The notes beneath the pieces were generated by a model. The model searched no databases. It saw only the letters and a list, made by a program, of their open reading frames with translations, and had not been told where the DNA came from. A program made the translations under genes and the position numbers. From Bicyclus anynana (taxonomy: Eukaryota > Arthropoda > Insecta > Lepidoptera > Nymphalidae), in assembly GCF_947172395.1 (NCBI RefSeq), contig NC_069090.1:12910329-12974328 (forward strand): DNA of 64,000 nt, written 5' to 3'. Shown here piece by piece: positions 22,401-32,330 of this stretch (the stretch's first letter is position 1; the number at the start of each line of letters is the position of its first letter).

Positions 22401-25400
22401 AGCAATCTGTGAAAACCACGTTGCGGCTGAGCCTTTCATAGCCTTACTAAGCATAAGAATAAGTTTACTCCCCTGTACATCACGATCCGACAACCAAAAT
22501 AAATCCGTTGTTCCGTTAGCCAAGCTCAAGTCCGTGTCTGCATCTTTCGCCTGACAGTTGGGTAGGACCCTGGCCTTGTCCTTAATAGGCGGCGGATTGT
22601 AAAGCGTTTTTACGAAGAGTCATTTGGTATTTTGCTGTGCCCCGACTATAGCCTGCCAACCAGCTTTACTGACAGATTCACGTGGGTCGCACGATCCGAT
22701 CCCACTTCTGATTTCGGAGGACTGAATAGGTATGGGCCAGCTATGATGGAATCTTGGAAATAATATTGCCAGTAAATAGCAAAATAATCACTTTAATGTA
22801 ATCACAAAATTATTTAACAATAACAATTAATTAACAATAATAAATTGAATGGAAACGCGGTAAGTTTTATGCCATGAGGCCGTTCGTCCCATTTTTCTTA
22901 TGACAGTTCTACTTTTTCATTCCATATTCCATATTCTTTTTCTTCTTCTTTTAAAAACGTCCAACGACATTCCAACTGGCCATGTTACACATGTACAGGC
23001 CTTCATGGCATAAACCTCACCCAAGTGCAGTACTTGACGTTTCCTACTGCCGCCATAAGATGGCACTATTATTATCTAATCTCCGACATATATATATAAA
23101 GAAAGGGAAAGACTGTGCTAGAAGTGGGTACGAATATAGACTTACGGGGCGGGGATCGAACGTAGAGGTTCGATCCCCGCCCCGTAAGTCTATATTCGTA
23201 CCCTCGGTCATGAGTCCGACCGCTCTTACCGTTGAGCTATTGAGGCTTAATGTACCTAGTATTATTATGAATTGAATAAAATAAACAGTGTACCTACACA
23301 TAAGTAACCTTGAATCTTGTATCTACTCTTAAGTACGCTTCACTTAAGTAAGTTAATTAAGATTTTTTACATTAAAGTTTAATCCAACTTAACATTCTAT
23401 TGACTAAATTATGCTTGTAATGTCCTTTGAATGTCATAATAAATATATTATACTTTATTTTTTAATTACTTCATGATTATTCAATAATGACGGACCTGGA
23501 TAATTTTTGACGGCCTCCGTGGCGCAGTGGTATGCGCGATGGATTTACAAAACGGAGGTCCTGGGATCGATCCCCGGCTGGGCAGATTGAGATTTTCTTA
23601 ATTTGTCCAGGTCTGGCTGGTGGGAGGCTTCGGCCGTGGCTAGTTACCACCCTACCGGCAAAGACGTACCGCCAAGCGATTTAGCGTTCCGGTACGATGC
23701 CGTGTAGAAACCGAAAGGGGTGTGGATTTTCATCCTCCTCCTAACAAGTTAGTCCGCTTCCATCTTAGACTGCATCATCACTTACCATCAGGTGAGATTG
23801 TAGTCAAAGGGTAACTTGAAAAGAATAAAAAAAACACTTTTGAGGGTTCCTTACGAAAACAGAACCCTTATAAGATCTTTGTTTCTACACTGTAAGTAAC
23901 ATTTACCGTTATGCATTTAATCTATTCCAGAGCTGCAGATTTCGACACTAGTGACACAATAGGGCTGCTAATAGCAACCAGCGGAACAACTGGTTTGCCA
24001 AAATCAGCATGTTGTACGCATAAGAACTTAGCCACGGCCATTCCATATAAATGGTAATATAAAACTTTGAATTTAAGAAACTAGGTATTTAGGCGTCAAG
24101 TTAAATGCCATAAGATTTTCTTTGTTGTAAATATAGGTAGGTACATGCATGAAGAACCAAAGTCACTGATATAGCGAGAGAAGCTGAAGTGGCAATGGGC
24201 AGGCCACATAGTTCGAAGAGCCGATGGACGTTGGGGTCCCAAGGTGCTGGAATGGCGACCCCGCACCGGAAAGCAAAGTGTTGGTCGATCCATCACTAGA
24301 TGGACTGAGGACATCAAGCGGGTTGCAGAGCCGCTGGATGCTAGCGGTTTGAGACCGTTTTGTTTGGAAGTCCATGCAAGAGGGTAATGTCCAGCAGTGG
24401 ACGTCCATCGGCTGTTAATGATAATGATGACGTGTCATCACTAGCTTTTGGCTTCAGCTGCAGCATTTCAGCTAGAGGACTGTCTCAAAGTTATATTTTA
24501 TCGCTTTTCTTACTTTAGTATAGTTACTTTTCATACAGAAGGTAGGTACTTCTGAATGTGAAAAAAGTAACCACACTAAAGCAGAAAGATAAGAAAAGCG
24601 ATAAATATAAGATATCCGTTGAAGTACGGTAATAGAATACACAGCAATTGACAGTCACAAAATCAATACGGGGATAAAATGTACACAAATTGGCACTCAC
24701 AAATTAAATACGGGGATAAAATATACACAAATTGACACTCACTAATTAAATAAGGGGATAAAATATACACAAATTGACACTCACTAATTAAATACGGGGA
24801 TAAAATATACACAAATTGACACTCACTAATTAAATACGGGGATAAAATATACACAAATTGACACTCACTAATTAAATACAGGGATAAAATATACACAAAT
24901 TGACACTCGCTAATTAAATACGGGGATAAAATATACACAAATTGACACTCACTAATTAAATACGGGGATAAAATATACACAAATTGGCACTCACTAATTA
25001 AATACGGGTATAAAATACAAACAAATTCAATACGAGGATAAAATACACTCAAAATGTTTTTTTACTCCCACTTCGTAATCTACTCAATATAAAACCTCAA
25101 ACCATATCACAGAGCTATTTATTCCTACAGGTCGTTCGGTAATGTTCGTTACCACACAGATAAACCATGCTACAATGATTTTTTTTTTAAATTTTAAATA
25201 ATTCCATCATTGGCTACAAAAATTCAGGCTTCCACAAAAGATACAAATCTAGAAGGCCATGTCGATACAAAAATAGAGGAGGCCATGCCCAAAACGAATT
25301 ATATGTACCTATATTATTTACTAAGTTTTGTTAATTCTTTTATTTCTTTTTACATGCCACTGCACGTAATTAGCCATTGTAGCACTCTGACTATTCTGTA

Positions 25401-27304
25401 ATTCAGCTTCGCCTCATTGCACAAAAATCACTCGTGCTACAATGGCCCTCATTACGTCATCGATCATTTTGTTTTTACATTATTCACAGGCTCACCTTCG
25501 ACCAGTACCCGACACCCACTCGCATGCCATTCATCATCTCACCAGTGCAGTGGTACTCAGCGCTGTACGTGCATATATCTTGTCCGATACTGAGGATGAC
25601 AAAAGTTCAATCTTCTCAACCCATAACCCAAGAGCACGCTTACTATATAATCAACAAATACAGAGTAAGTTCAATTGTTGGTACCGATGTACAGTGGTTA
25701 GGTTCTGGGACGGGCTACAAAAATCGCTATGGCTACAAGCTTTTCTTTAACCAGGGAAAAAGAGGTTGTGAATTACCTACATTTTACTATTTTTTGCTAT
25801 TTTTCACACGTAACGGGCCCCTGTAGTTCGAGGGCCCCGTATCTATACTAATATTATAAAGCTGAAGAGTGTGTTTGATTGAACGCGCTAATCTCAGCAA
25901 TTACTGGTCCAATTTGAAAAATTCTTTCAGTGTTAGATAGCCTATTTATTGAGAAAGACTATAGGCTAAATATTATTCCCGTATTCCAACGGGAACAGGA
26001 ACCACGCGGGTGATACGGCGGTAGCTACACCCATTTTACATTATTCTTAGACAAACAAAGCTGTAGTTGTCACTGGTAAACTGTAACTGTAAAATTTTAG
26101 ATTTTTGGAACCACATTGGAAAATAAATTCAGCTCTTAGCCTGTGTGTGTCGTTATCAACCCATATTTGGTTCACTGCTGAGCTCGAGTCTCCTCTCAGA
26201 ATGAGAGGGGTTAGGCCAATAGTCCACCACGCTGGCCCAATGCGGATTGGCTGACTTCACACACGCAGATAATTAAGAAAATTCTCTGGTATGTAGGTTT
26301 CCTCATGATGTTTTCCTTCACCGATTGAAACACGTGATATTTACACTAAAAAGTTGGAGTTGCATTCGAACCCACACCCTCCAGAATCGGGGGCAGAGAT
26401 CATATCCACTAGGCTATCACGGCTCTTAACAGGTACTCAGCAAAATCTCTGTGTAGGTACTCAGCAAAATAAAACCTTAAATTACATATTTTTCTATTGA
26501 ATCAAATATGTGGGTCTTAATTACCTATGTAATTATCAAGTTATTTTCAGCCAACATTTACCCTGACTAGTCCGAACATTCTGACGACACTGTTCAAAGA
26601 TGGCGACCGTCAGAAATGCGACTTCACATGTTTTGAACAATTAGTCGCAGGAGGCAGTGGTGTACACCCTGATCTTGTTACACTGATGAAGGTAAAAATT
26701 TGTTTATTACTGAGGGGGTAGGGTTGAGTAGGGTATGGTAGGGTAGGTGTGATAAGAATAGGGATAGGGATAGGGAATGAGTCAAAGCGAAGCTTGACCG
26801 GGTCCGCTAGTAGAGTGTAAAGTAGCCAGTCACATATCTTCGCGACACCCCTTCGAACCTTTCTTGGGTTGGGTTGACACCTGCTACATTCCAAAGCCAT
26901 TCTAAAGAATTTCGCCTTTATAAAATGAAGAAATCAACCTATGGTTCCGAGACTCGGTCAGCATCTATGGGCCTCAAAAGAAGGTTCAGAGTCACACAGT
27001 GGGCGATGGAACGAGCTATGCTAAGAGTATCTCTGCGTGATCGAATCAGAAATGAGGAAATCCGCAGAAGAACCAAAGTCACCGACATAGCTCAACGAGT
27101 CGCGAAGCTGAAGTGGCAATGGGCGGAACACATAGTTCGAAGAGCCAACGTTGGTGTCCCAAGATGCTGGAAAGGCGACCTCGCACTAGAAAGCGCAGTG
27201 TTGGTGTGGACTAACAATATCAAGCGAGTCGCAGGGATTCGCCCTACAAAAAGCCTATATTCTGCAGTGGACATCCATCGTCTAATATGATGATTATGAT
27301 GATG

Positions 27305-27385
<81 letters not shown>

Positions 27386-27392
27386 ATGATGG

Positions 27393-27444
<52 letters not shown>

Positions 27445-30400
27445 AATGAAGTCTTTCTAACTATCGCAGGCTCGCATTCTAATGATCAAAATATTTTTCA
27501 GAAAGTTATGCCTAACACTAAAGTACTGGTGATGTATGGTTTGAGCGAGTTGTCTGGAATGGCTTTCAACTTTGACGGATGCGTGCCTACCGCTCTGGGT
27601 AGGCCTGTGCAGAGTTTGAAGGCAAAGGTATGTAAAATCTTGTACTAATATGTATTCTGGGGAAATACGATATTTATAGTTATGTGAATATTCATAGATT
27701 ATAATTATAGAGTAGTTAAGTGGGGGTGAACTATCGTATATTTTCAAATATACCCGCGTTTATACGAAATTAAAGAGCATGATGTGTACAATATAAAAAC
27801 TCTAATTTACTGAAAATTGGTGAAAATACTAATGGATCAATCATGCATCAGGACTTACTCCAATTAGTACGTAATCAAAACCAAATATTAAATTGTCTTC
27901 CTTTATTTTTTTAGTACATAATTCCTTATGCTATTTTTTTTATAAAAATGCTGATTTTATGATAATGCTAAATCGTATAATAATTCCATAAAATAATGTT
28001 GCTTTGTCATGAGGCCACTTAAATCCAGCTCAGATTCAGCTCACATAAATAACAACATTTAAACTGGACCTTATGATTGAAAAAAATTCATGACATTAAA
28101 TTGTTTACTCTAACTATGTTAATAACAAGTCTTTTTTTTTAATTTTAACTAATATAATAAATTAACTATATTTGCTATTGTTGAAATTTACTTTAAAACA
28201 AGTTATTTTCCTATCCGATTCCACTTAAAATGTTCCAGCTCGTTGATCCTACTACGCTCGAAGAAATAACTGAACCGAACGTTATTGGCGAACTTTGGGT
28301 TAAAGGACCAGCTGTTTTTAAGGTAGGTCCATGAGAAAACATTCCTGGACAGTCATACTTAAAATTCGTAGGTAACCACACACTACTTGCAGCCGGCACC
28401 ATGTATTATACAAACTCCTAAGTAACATGGTGTTGCTTCAAAAAGGGCACAGTTAGTTGCACCATTACTCTCATTACTCTACTATTTTACAACTGCACCA
28501 GTAAACAGTAATCTGCAAGCTTCTTATGTAAATGTGCTCTAATAATATAGTAGAATCTAATGATGTTAAATACCTACTGTTAGATGTGTTACTAGGTCAT
28601 GAAAAATGCGATCAAAAGAGAAATTTAACAACGAGAGAACAAATAATACCTAAATATCGTTAACAATGTCGAGTTGTGTATTCAGGAAGTGTAAAAACTA
28701 TATAGTATACATTCATAAATAATTAAAGACAAAATTGTGCATTTGTGCGCTCAAGTTTGTAGCCTATTATTCGGATCACTTTTTACGGTGATTTTGTAGG
28801 GTCGTAACCGTTCTATAGTATAAAATTATCATTGGTAGAACCATTATATTATGTAAAACTTGAAGGGAGACGCTAAAAAATCGAGTTTTATGTGAAAATA
28901 ATCGACTGGTAAAAGTAAAGGCTCCCAGATTCCTTGTTAAAGGAAGTATTAAGAAGATTCAAATATGAAATCGAAATTCTAAACCTGCCGAAAACGGTGG
29001 GTGGGTCTTTTGTTTCAGCGGATTTTTTTGTTTTTTTATATATTTATTATGAATTAAATTTTAGGGATACTACAATAATCCAGAAGTAACAGCACAAACA
29101 CTGGTAGATGGAGGCTGGCTGAGGACTGGAGACATGATGTACAAAGACTCTGCTTACAACTTCTATTACTTTGACCGGTTGAAGTTGTTACTTAAATATA
29201 GAAATCATCAGGTACGTGATAAGATGATACTATATTTTGTCAGAGTAATCATCGGCTATATAGTACTAACATATGTACAAGCATAGGCTAAAAACTAAAA
29301 TATTAAATTTTTAGCCTTTGCTTGTACATATGTTTTCTGTGCCTTTGGTTAATTACCTACTATTACTATATTACTTACTTTGGACACAGAAAACATATGT
29401 ACTTGGAGTAGAGTTATAACTAGTCACCTGGTCAAAATCGTGTCACTTTGAAATTGTTTAAAAGTTCGAAAATTAACGCCTATTTAAATATAATCTAGCA
29501 TGTTTCACTTATTACTCCCAAATTTATCAATGAGCTCATTTGTTTGATCGAACAGTGCATATTGCCTGTGATGAGCAATGTATCTGAAATTAGGGGCCTC
29601 ATAAAAAGTCTCAAATTCACTCAGCAGGCGATGGAGATAAATAGAAATGGATGACTGGGTAAGAGAAATGTGGACATCCGTAGAATAACTTAAATCACTG
29701 ACATAACTCAGCGATTCACCATGCTGATGTAGCAATGGGCGTTGGATATACTTCGAAAATCCAATGACGTTGGTGTCCCAAAGTGCTGTGTTGTTTGATC
29801 CCACTACTATGACGATGACATCCAGAGGGAGCGGTTGGATGTAGACGGCTCCAAACCGTGGTGTTTTGAAATCCATAAAGAGGCCTTGTCCAGCTGTGGG
29901 CGTCCATCGCTGATAATTATGTGATGGTGAAAATGATGATGATGTGTATAAATATAATGACGTCATTCTTTATCATTTTCAGATATCTCCATTAGAAATC
30001 GAGAGCGTTATAACAAAGCACCCAGCTGTGTTCGAAGTAGCAGTGACTGGCATTCATCATCAAGAACATGGGGACTTGCCAGTCGCCTGCGTTGTTCCTC
30101 ATGAAGGCTCCAACGTTACAGCACAAGAGATTAAAGATTTTGTAAAAGGTAACACTAATTTTCGTAGTCGTGACCGTGTGTTTTTATTTAATGAGTGTGC
30201 AATATGTAATTTGGTGGTTACAAATGGTTCCGGATCTCAGATTCTGGAAAAGTTAGGAGCCTGATATTTGGGTGAATGATATTTCAAAGTGTTAGCTTCG
30301 TTATGACTATACAAAATACACAATTTGTAAAACTTTTCTCGATAGTTTATTTTTTTGAAAAATACATGTTTTGCTCACATTTTGCTTTCAATCTCAGGAA

Positions 30401-30842
30401 AAGCAAACTTATTTTCTTAAATTTTTGTTTTGTATAGAAAATTAGGTATATATCTTGAACATGGCCATTTTGTTTATCGTTACGTTGTTTAATTTACTTG
30501 CAATTAGGTAAAAATGTTTTTGGCGCTCACATCATAAAATTTGCGTCGCGCGTCAATCGCTCCGTGTTTTTCACTCACGTGAAAGTCATGATTCGGCGTC
30601 TTATTTGCGCTTCGAATGTTATCCATATCGTATCGACGTGCTGCGCGCTCTTAATGACAAGTGAGCCCTTAACGGCTATTTTATTATCATCACACATCAT
30701 GAATTTTGTTTCAGAATCACTGACAGACTCCAAACAACTGAGAGGCGGAGTGTTATTCTTAAAACAATTGCCGTTGACATCGACATCGAAGATAGATAGA
30801 CAAAAGCTTCGAAAGTTAGCACTTTCATCGCCACTAGAGTAA
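13446..30842 (+). CDS. Gene B: complete luciferase/4CL-like acyl-CoA synthetase
   Basis: Eleven coding exons: 13446-13601, 14492-14699, 15399-15597, 23931-24053, 25490-25664, 26551-26691, 27502-27627, 28239-28322, 29065-29211, 29983-30148, 30715-30842; 1653 bp, 550 residues, all GT/AG. By family, an adenylate-forming enzyme that activates a carboxylic acid with ATP and usually transfers it to CoA. Visible: P-loop TSGTTGLPK (204-212), YGLSE (346-350), RTGD (424-427), hinge DRLK (441-444), and Lys534 aligning with catalytic Lys529 of firefly luciferase. Unlike luciferase, the His-His pair is Gln249-Trp250 and GGAP is GGSG (321-324). The C-terminus PLE is not a peroxisomal signal; no signal peptide or membrane span is evident. 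The substrate cannot be read from sequence. In exon 3, B and C differ at 16 of 67 residues by my count. Confidence 0.95.
13780..14057 (-). pseudogene. RTE LINE C-terminal fragment
   Basis: Reverse copy of the RTE tail (compare 7116-7472), with GAT-type repeats at 13783-13835. In intron 1 of gene B. Confidence 0.75.
14120..14425 (-). mobile_element. 3' fragment of a Jockey-type LINE
   Basis: Closely resembles 51900-52230, the 3' end of the intact Jockey element on the minus strand (same CGGACCTCGGCT, TCAGATATCGGGGA and TGTTGCCTGGGAAGCATT blocks). It contains the end of ORF2 and the 3' UTR only. Confidence 0.75.
14760..15300. other. Gene B intron 2, unassigned
   Basis: No convincing gene. A small near-perfect hairpin has arms 15231-15245 and 15251-15265. 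The open frame on the minus strand around 14823-15017 matches nothing that I recognise. Confidence 0.35.
15661..15930 (+). pseudogene. Relic of a retroelement-encoded protein
   Basis: One forward frame reads VELTAPWETDIPKEYS, then DLTNEQTKNGYVV, then YAVEVGARG, a stop, PAKSLYNLLKDFGLS and a second stop. The combination VELT-PWE ... VEVG-RG ... AKS ... L--LG recurs in C-terminal regions of invertebrate reverse-transcriptase elements. Two in-frame stops make it a relic. A shorter homologue lies at 5633-5790. Confidence 0.6.
16258..17105 (+). repeat. Helitron-like/MITE-type repeat with four 130-bp tandem units
   Basis: Begins TTTTTAACCGACTTCCAATA, a common lepidopteran repeat start. The core GGTCTG(G/A)TGATG(A/G) recurs at 16541, 16671 and 16801 (spacing exactly 130) and in diverged form at 16934 (133). 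The left part recurs in reverse at 39830-40125. Ends near GTCGGGGCGGGTCGCTGG. Confidence 0.7.
17118..17494 (-). repeat. LTR (3' LTR in minus orientation)
   Basis: Identical by eye to 22712-23088. On the minus strand it begins TGTCGGAG. Confidence 0.88.
17495..20219 (-). other. Long non-coding part of the LTR element
   Basis: Between the pol remnant and the downstream LTR (minus orientation). Only short spurious frames; a cluster of CAT/ATC-rich sequence at 18540-18665. Nothing else recognised. Confidence 0.5.
20220..20590. repeat. 61-bp minisatellite inside the LTR element
   Basis: The (G/A)CGTTGC(C/A) core recurs at 20276, 20342, 20403, 20464 and 20525; the last four are spaced exactly 61 bp. 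Each unit contains a CAACTCATTGGG and a GGTA(C)CCAGATATCCAC block. Two overlapping forward frames here are by-products of the repeat. Confidence 0.88.
20640..20950 (-). pseudogene. Gypsy integrase C-terminus and pol end, broken
   Basis: Minus-strand frame to a stop at 20767-20769 reads RNRTKLDPKYRGHFKVAEVL, the C-terminal integrase GPF/Y-type module, then QFETKHFRYDFKSL. After the stop a shifted frame continues with MPDCDNFDDKDIDF and ends at an acidic tail, followed by a purine run. So at least one frameshift separates the two halves. Protease, RT and RNase H are not seen: only about 1.7 kb remains before the other LTR. Confidence 0.7.
22712..23088 (-). repeat. LTR (5' LTR in minus orientation)
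   Basis: Partner of 17118-17494. Ends in CTCCGACA followed by a TATATATATA flank. Confidence 0.88.
23126..23255 (-). repeat. SINE-C head with 36-bp perfect palindrome
   Basis: 23126-23161 and 23168-23203 are perfect inverted copies around a 6-base spacer. On the minus strand 23168-23250 resembles a tRNA: box-A-like TAGCTCAACGGTAAGAGCGG and box-B-like GGTTCGATCCCCGCC, with an apparent CAT anticodon in ACTCATGACC. The second arm duplicates the box-B half in opposite orientation. Related copies at 47890 and 59155 show this is a tRNA-derived SINE. Confidence 0.75.
23512..23833 (+). mobile_element. SINE-B, full length
   Basis: tRNA-like head (GCCTCCGTGGCGCAGTGGTA with box B GGGATCGATCCCCGG), a body with ACGTACCGCCAAGCGATTTA, and an A-rich end after GGTAACTTG. 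TTTTGA before the head and after the tail may be the target duplication. It would be transcribed by RNA polymerase III and moved by a LINE. Lies 98 bp before exon 4 of gene B. Confidence 0.85.
24130..24431 (+). pseudogene. RTE LINE C-terminal fragment
   Basis: Forward copy (GAACCAAAGTCAC...TGGCAATGGGCAGGCC...GACGTCCATCGGC) ending in GATAATGATGA. Frame broken. Confidence 0.75.
24491..24610. repeat. Imperfect inverted repeat
   Basis: About 40-bp arms 24491-24530 and 24564-24610 with ATCGCTTTTCTTA / TAAGAAAAGCGAT at the outer side. Could be MITE ends; directly precedes the 42-bp minisatellite. Confidence 0.6.
24660..25050. repeat. 42-bp minisatellite, about nine units
   Basis: Unit contains GGGGATAAAATATACACAAA followed by TTGACACTCACTAATTAAAT, period 42. 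Because 42 is divisible by 3, one minus-strand frame stays open for 129 codons with a 14-residue repeat (core CQFVYILSPY). Low divergence between units. Intron 4 of gene B. Confidence 0.92.
25085..25480. other. Gene B intron 4, nothing recognised
   Basis: No repeat or gene identified apart from ordinary intron sequence leading to the exon 5 acceptor at 25488-25489. Confidence 0.4.
25846..26028 (+). mobile_element. Lep1-like Helitron-like element
   Basis: Starts CTAATATTATAAAGCTGAAG, contains GAACGCGCTAATCTCAGCAA, ends CGGGTGATACGGCGGTAGCT, lacking the usual CTAGT end. Confidence 0.75.
26150..26428 (-). repeat. SINE-A, nearly full length
   Basis: Reverse copy from the ATCAACCCATATTTGG tail to the tRNA-like head (AATGCAACTCC ... 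CACTAGGCTATCACGGCTC). Intron 5 of gene B. Confidence 0.82.
26700..26815 (+). repeat. GGGATAG-rich piece with Helitron-like end
   Basis: Short G-rich array (GGGTAGG/GGGATAG units) followed by GCGAAGCTTGACCGGGTCCG and CTAGTA. The same ending occurs at 49855-49934. Confidence 0.55.
26975..27297 (+). pseudogene. RTE LINE C-terminal fragment
   Basis: Forward frame with MERAMLRVSLRDRIRNEEI, RRRTKVTDIAQRVAKLKWQW, then degenerates. A fuller reverse relative is at 43606-43990. Runs into the GAT microsatellite. Confidence 0.8.
27298..27443. repeat. (GAT)n microsatellite
   Basis: About 146 bp of GAT/ATG triplets with few interruptions, the 3' end of the RTE fragment. Ends 58 bp before exon 7 of gene B. 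Confidence 0.93.
27628..28238. other. Gene B intron 7, nothing recognised
   Basis: AT-rich, no repeat identified. Confidence 0.4.
28590..28830 (+). repeat. Unclassified interspersed repeat X
   Basis: Shares ATGTCGAGTT, GGAAGTGTAAAAAC, CAAAATTGTGCAT and GATCACTTTTT(A/G)CGGTGATTTTG with 32900-33110 and, reversed, with 32140-32330. No ORF. Confidence 0.65.
29269..29333. repeat. 26-bp hairpin in gene B intron 9
   Basis: Arms 29269-29294 and 29308-29333, one mismatch, outer sequence ACATATGTACAAGC. A second inverted match (CAGAAAACATATGT near 29385-29400) lies close by, suggesting a short palindromic MITE. Confidence 0.65.
29570..29945 (+). pseudogene. Old RTE LINE C-terminal fragment
   Basis: Heavily mutated forward copy (GGGGCCTCATAAAAAG...GTAGCAATGGGCG...GGGCGTCCATCG) ending in GATGATGATG at 29935. 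Confidence 0.6.
30149..30714. other. Gene B intron 10, nothing recognised
   Basis: No repeat identified; the frame that reads through the exon 10 donor into the intron is not coding. Confidence 0.4.
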
Positions 30843-30897
30843 AAAAGTAATACAATTTGGTTACAATATATAATATTATTTGTGTATCAAATAGTGT

Positions 30898-30903
30898 AAT
30901 AAA
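30898..30903 (+). terminator. Poly(A) signal of gene B
   Basis: AATAAA 56 bp after the stop codon. Confidence 0.8.
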
Positions 30904-30952
30904 AATGTACTGTAACCGTGGTTTTAATCTAGCAACTTACATACTCGTATGT

Positions 30953-31175
30953 TTTTTTTTTATTATTATTCTTTACAAGTTAGCCCTTGACTACAATCTC
31001 ACCTGATGGTAAGTGATGATGCAGTCTAAGATGGAAGCGGGCTAACTTGTTAGGAGGAAGATGAAAATCCACACCCCTTTCGGTTTCTACACGGCATCGT
31101 ACAGGAACGCTAAATCGCTTGGCGGTGCGTCTTTGCCGGTATGGTGGTAACTAGCCACGACCGAAGCCTCCCACC
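30953..31175 (-). repeat. SINE-B copy, head missing
   Basis: Reverse copy from the T-rich tail through CACCCCTTTCGGTTTCTACA to CTCCCACCAGC. Confidence 0.8.
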
Positions 31176-32139
31176 AGCGAAAAAATATGTATACTGTGGC
31201 GTTACCTACGATGCCTACGAGTATTTATACACGACAACTCAACTATCATTTATTGGAGTTTACTCCTTAAGAAGCGATTTTTCATTTAGATGGTATTCCC
31301 GGTATGAATAAAATACCTATAGGCAGTAAAATTCGATGAACGAATGACAGCGTTACGATTTTGTGTTATATTGTTTTTTTTTTGTTTTGTAATTTTGTAG
31401 CTTTTGTAATTTAGGTATTGTTCCATCGACACATTTCATAAATATTTTGCACGCCTATAGGCAAGACATGTTTGGATCGAATAATTAATTGTATATTTAA
31501 TTTTATAACAAGTGTAACCCATGTTTAAAGCAAATAAATAAATTATTATTATATTATTATTATAACCTATTCTGCGCGCCTTTCACTTTTCAGGCGTTAG
31601 TATTGAGACGTACATAGTGTATGCTGCGGGGCAACATACACCTATTTAGACAGTTGATCTGAAACGAGTGAACTCCACTGAAATTCTTGACTTTTTTGAC
31701 TTAATTAATTGGTTCCGATATATTTCGGACCCTTATTCCATTTAATACACGAAATATATATTGTTTTTTTATATTAAATTTGATATGAGTCAACTTCCCT
31801 ATTATATTATGTAATATCAAAACGTCGAATTATGAGTATGATTTCAAAAATTATTTTTTTGAAAAATTATTTATCAGAGTTTTATTTAATTGAAACATTA
31901 CATAACAAATTATCATTAATTACACAGGTGCTATGTTTTGATCTACTGTATAGTTACAATGTTGTAATACTGTGTATAATTACAAATACATATTTAAATA
32001 TTTCAGTCTATTGTTATTTTAAATGAACATAATGAAATTTAGACAAGTGTATCGAAAAACTGATACCCGTAGTAGATTTGCTTTAAACAAGCCAACTTGG
32101 TTCAAAAGTGCTTGTAAACTAAGCTTAGGTACTGAGATT
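31176..32139. other. Intergenic B-C, probable LINE tail near 31375-31565
   Basis: 31375-31565 ends GCAAATAAATAAATTATTAT and looks like a LINE 3' end; I see no coding part. The rest is unassigned. Confidence 0.4.
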
Positions 32140-32330
32140 AATATCGAAATATCAATGATAATTTTATACTATAGATCGGTTACGTCTCTTCAAAAACACT
32201 GCAAAAAGTGATCCGAACAATATGCTACAAGACTGAGCGCACGCATGCATAATTTTGTCTTAAATTCCATTATTTATTTATGTATATATATAGTTTTTAC
32301 ATTTCCTGAACACATAACTCAACATTGTAG
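32140..32330 (-). repeat. Repeat X, reverse copy
   Basis: Reverse relative of 28590-28830 (GCAAAAAGTGATCC, ATGCATAATTTTGTCT, GTTTTTACATTTCCTG). Confidence 0.6.

Larger units (their letters stand above)
17118..23088 (-). mobile_element. Non-autonomous Ty3/Gypsy-derived LTR element
   Basis: Two 377-bp direct repeats (17118-17494 and 22712-23088) with constant offset 5594 and no difference by eye flank 5.2 kb that contains no long ORF. A pol remnant on the minus strand near 20640-20950 sets family and orientation. Short inverted ends (TTCGGAG...CTCCGACA) bound each LTR. The flanks TATATA (17112-17117) and TATATA (23089-23094) fit a target duplication but are simple sequence. It fills most of intron 3 of gene B. 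Identical LTRs with dead coding capacity imply recent mobilisation in trans. Confidence 0.85.

Noticed and set aside
23168..23250. A tRNA-Met-like gene
   Set aside because: Boxes A and B and a CAT loop are visible, but related copies at 47890 and 59155 carry the same non-tRNA extension, so it is a SINE head.
23512..23590. A tRNA gene at the SINE-B head
   Set aside because: Continuous with a repeated body and A-rich tail seen in five other places; no good acceptor stem could be paired.
20220..25050. CRISPR-like arrays
   Set aside because: The tandem repeats have no unique spacers and the genome is clearly eukaryotic.
24663..25052. 129-codon minus-strand ORF as a repeat protein gene
   Set aside because: It is exactly the 42-bp minisatellite; the frame is open only because the period divides by three. 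No promoter, splice or homology support.
25434..25826. A stand-alone 130-codon gene
   Set aside because: It is exon 5 of gene B with flanking intron.
29944..30264. A separate small gene reading through exon 10 of gene B
   Set aside because: The frame only extends exon 10 past a good GTAACA donor; exon length and phase match genes A and C when spliced.
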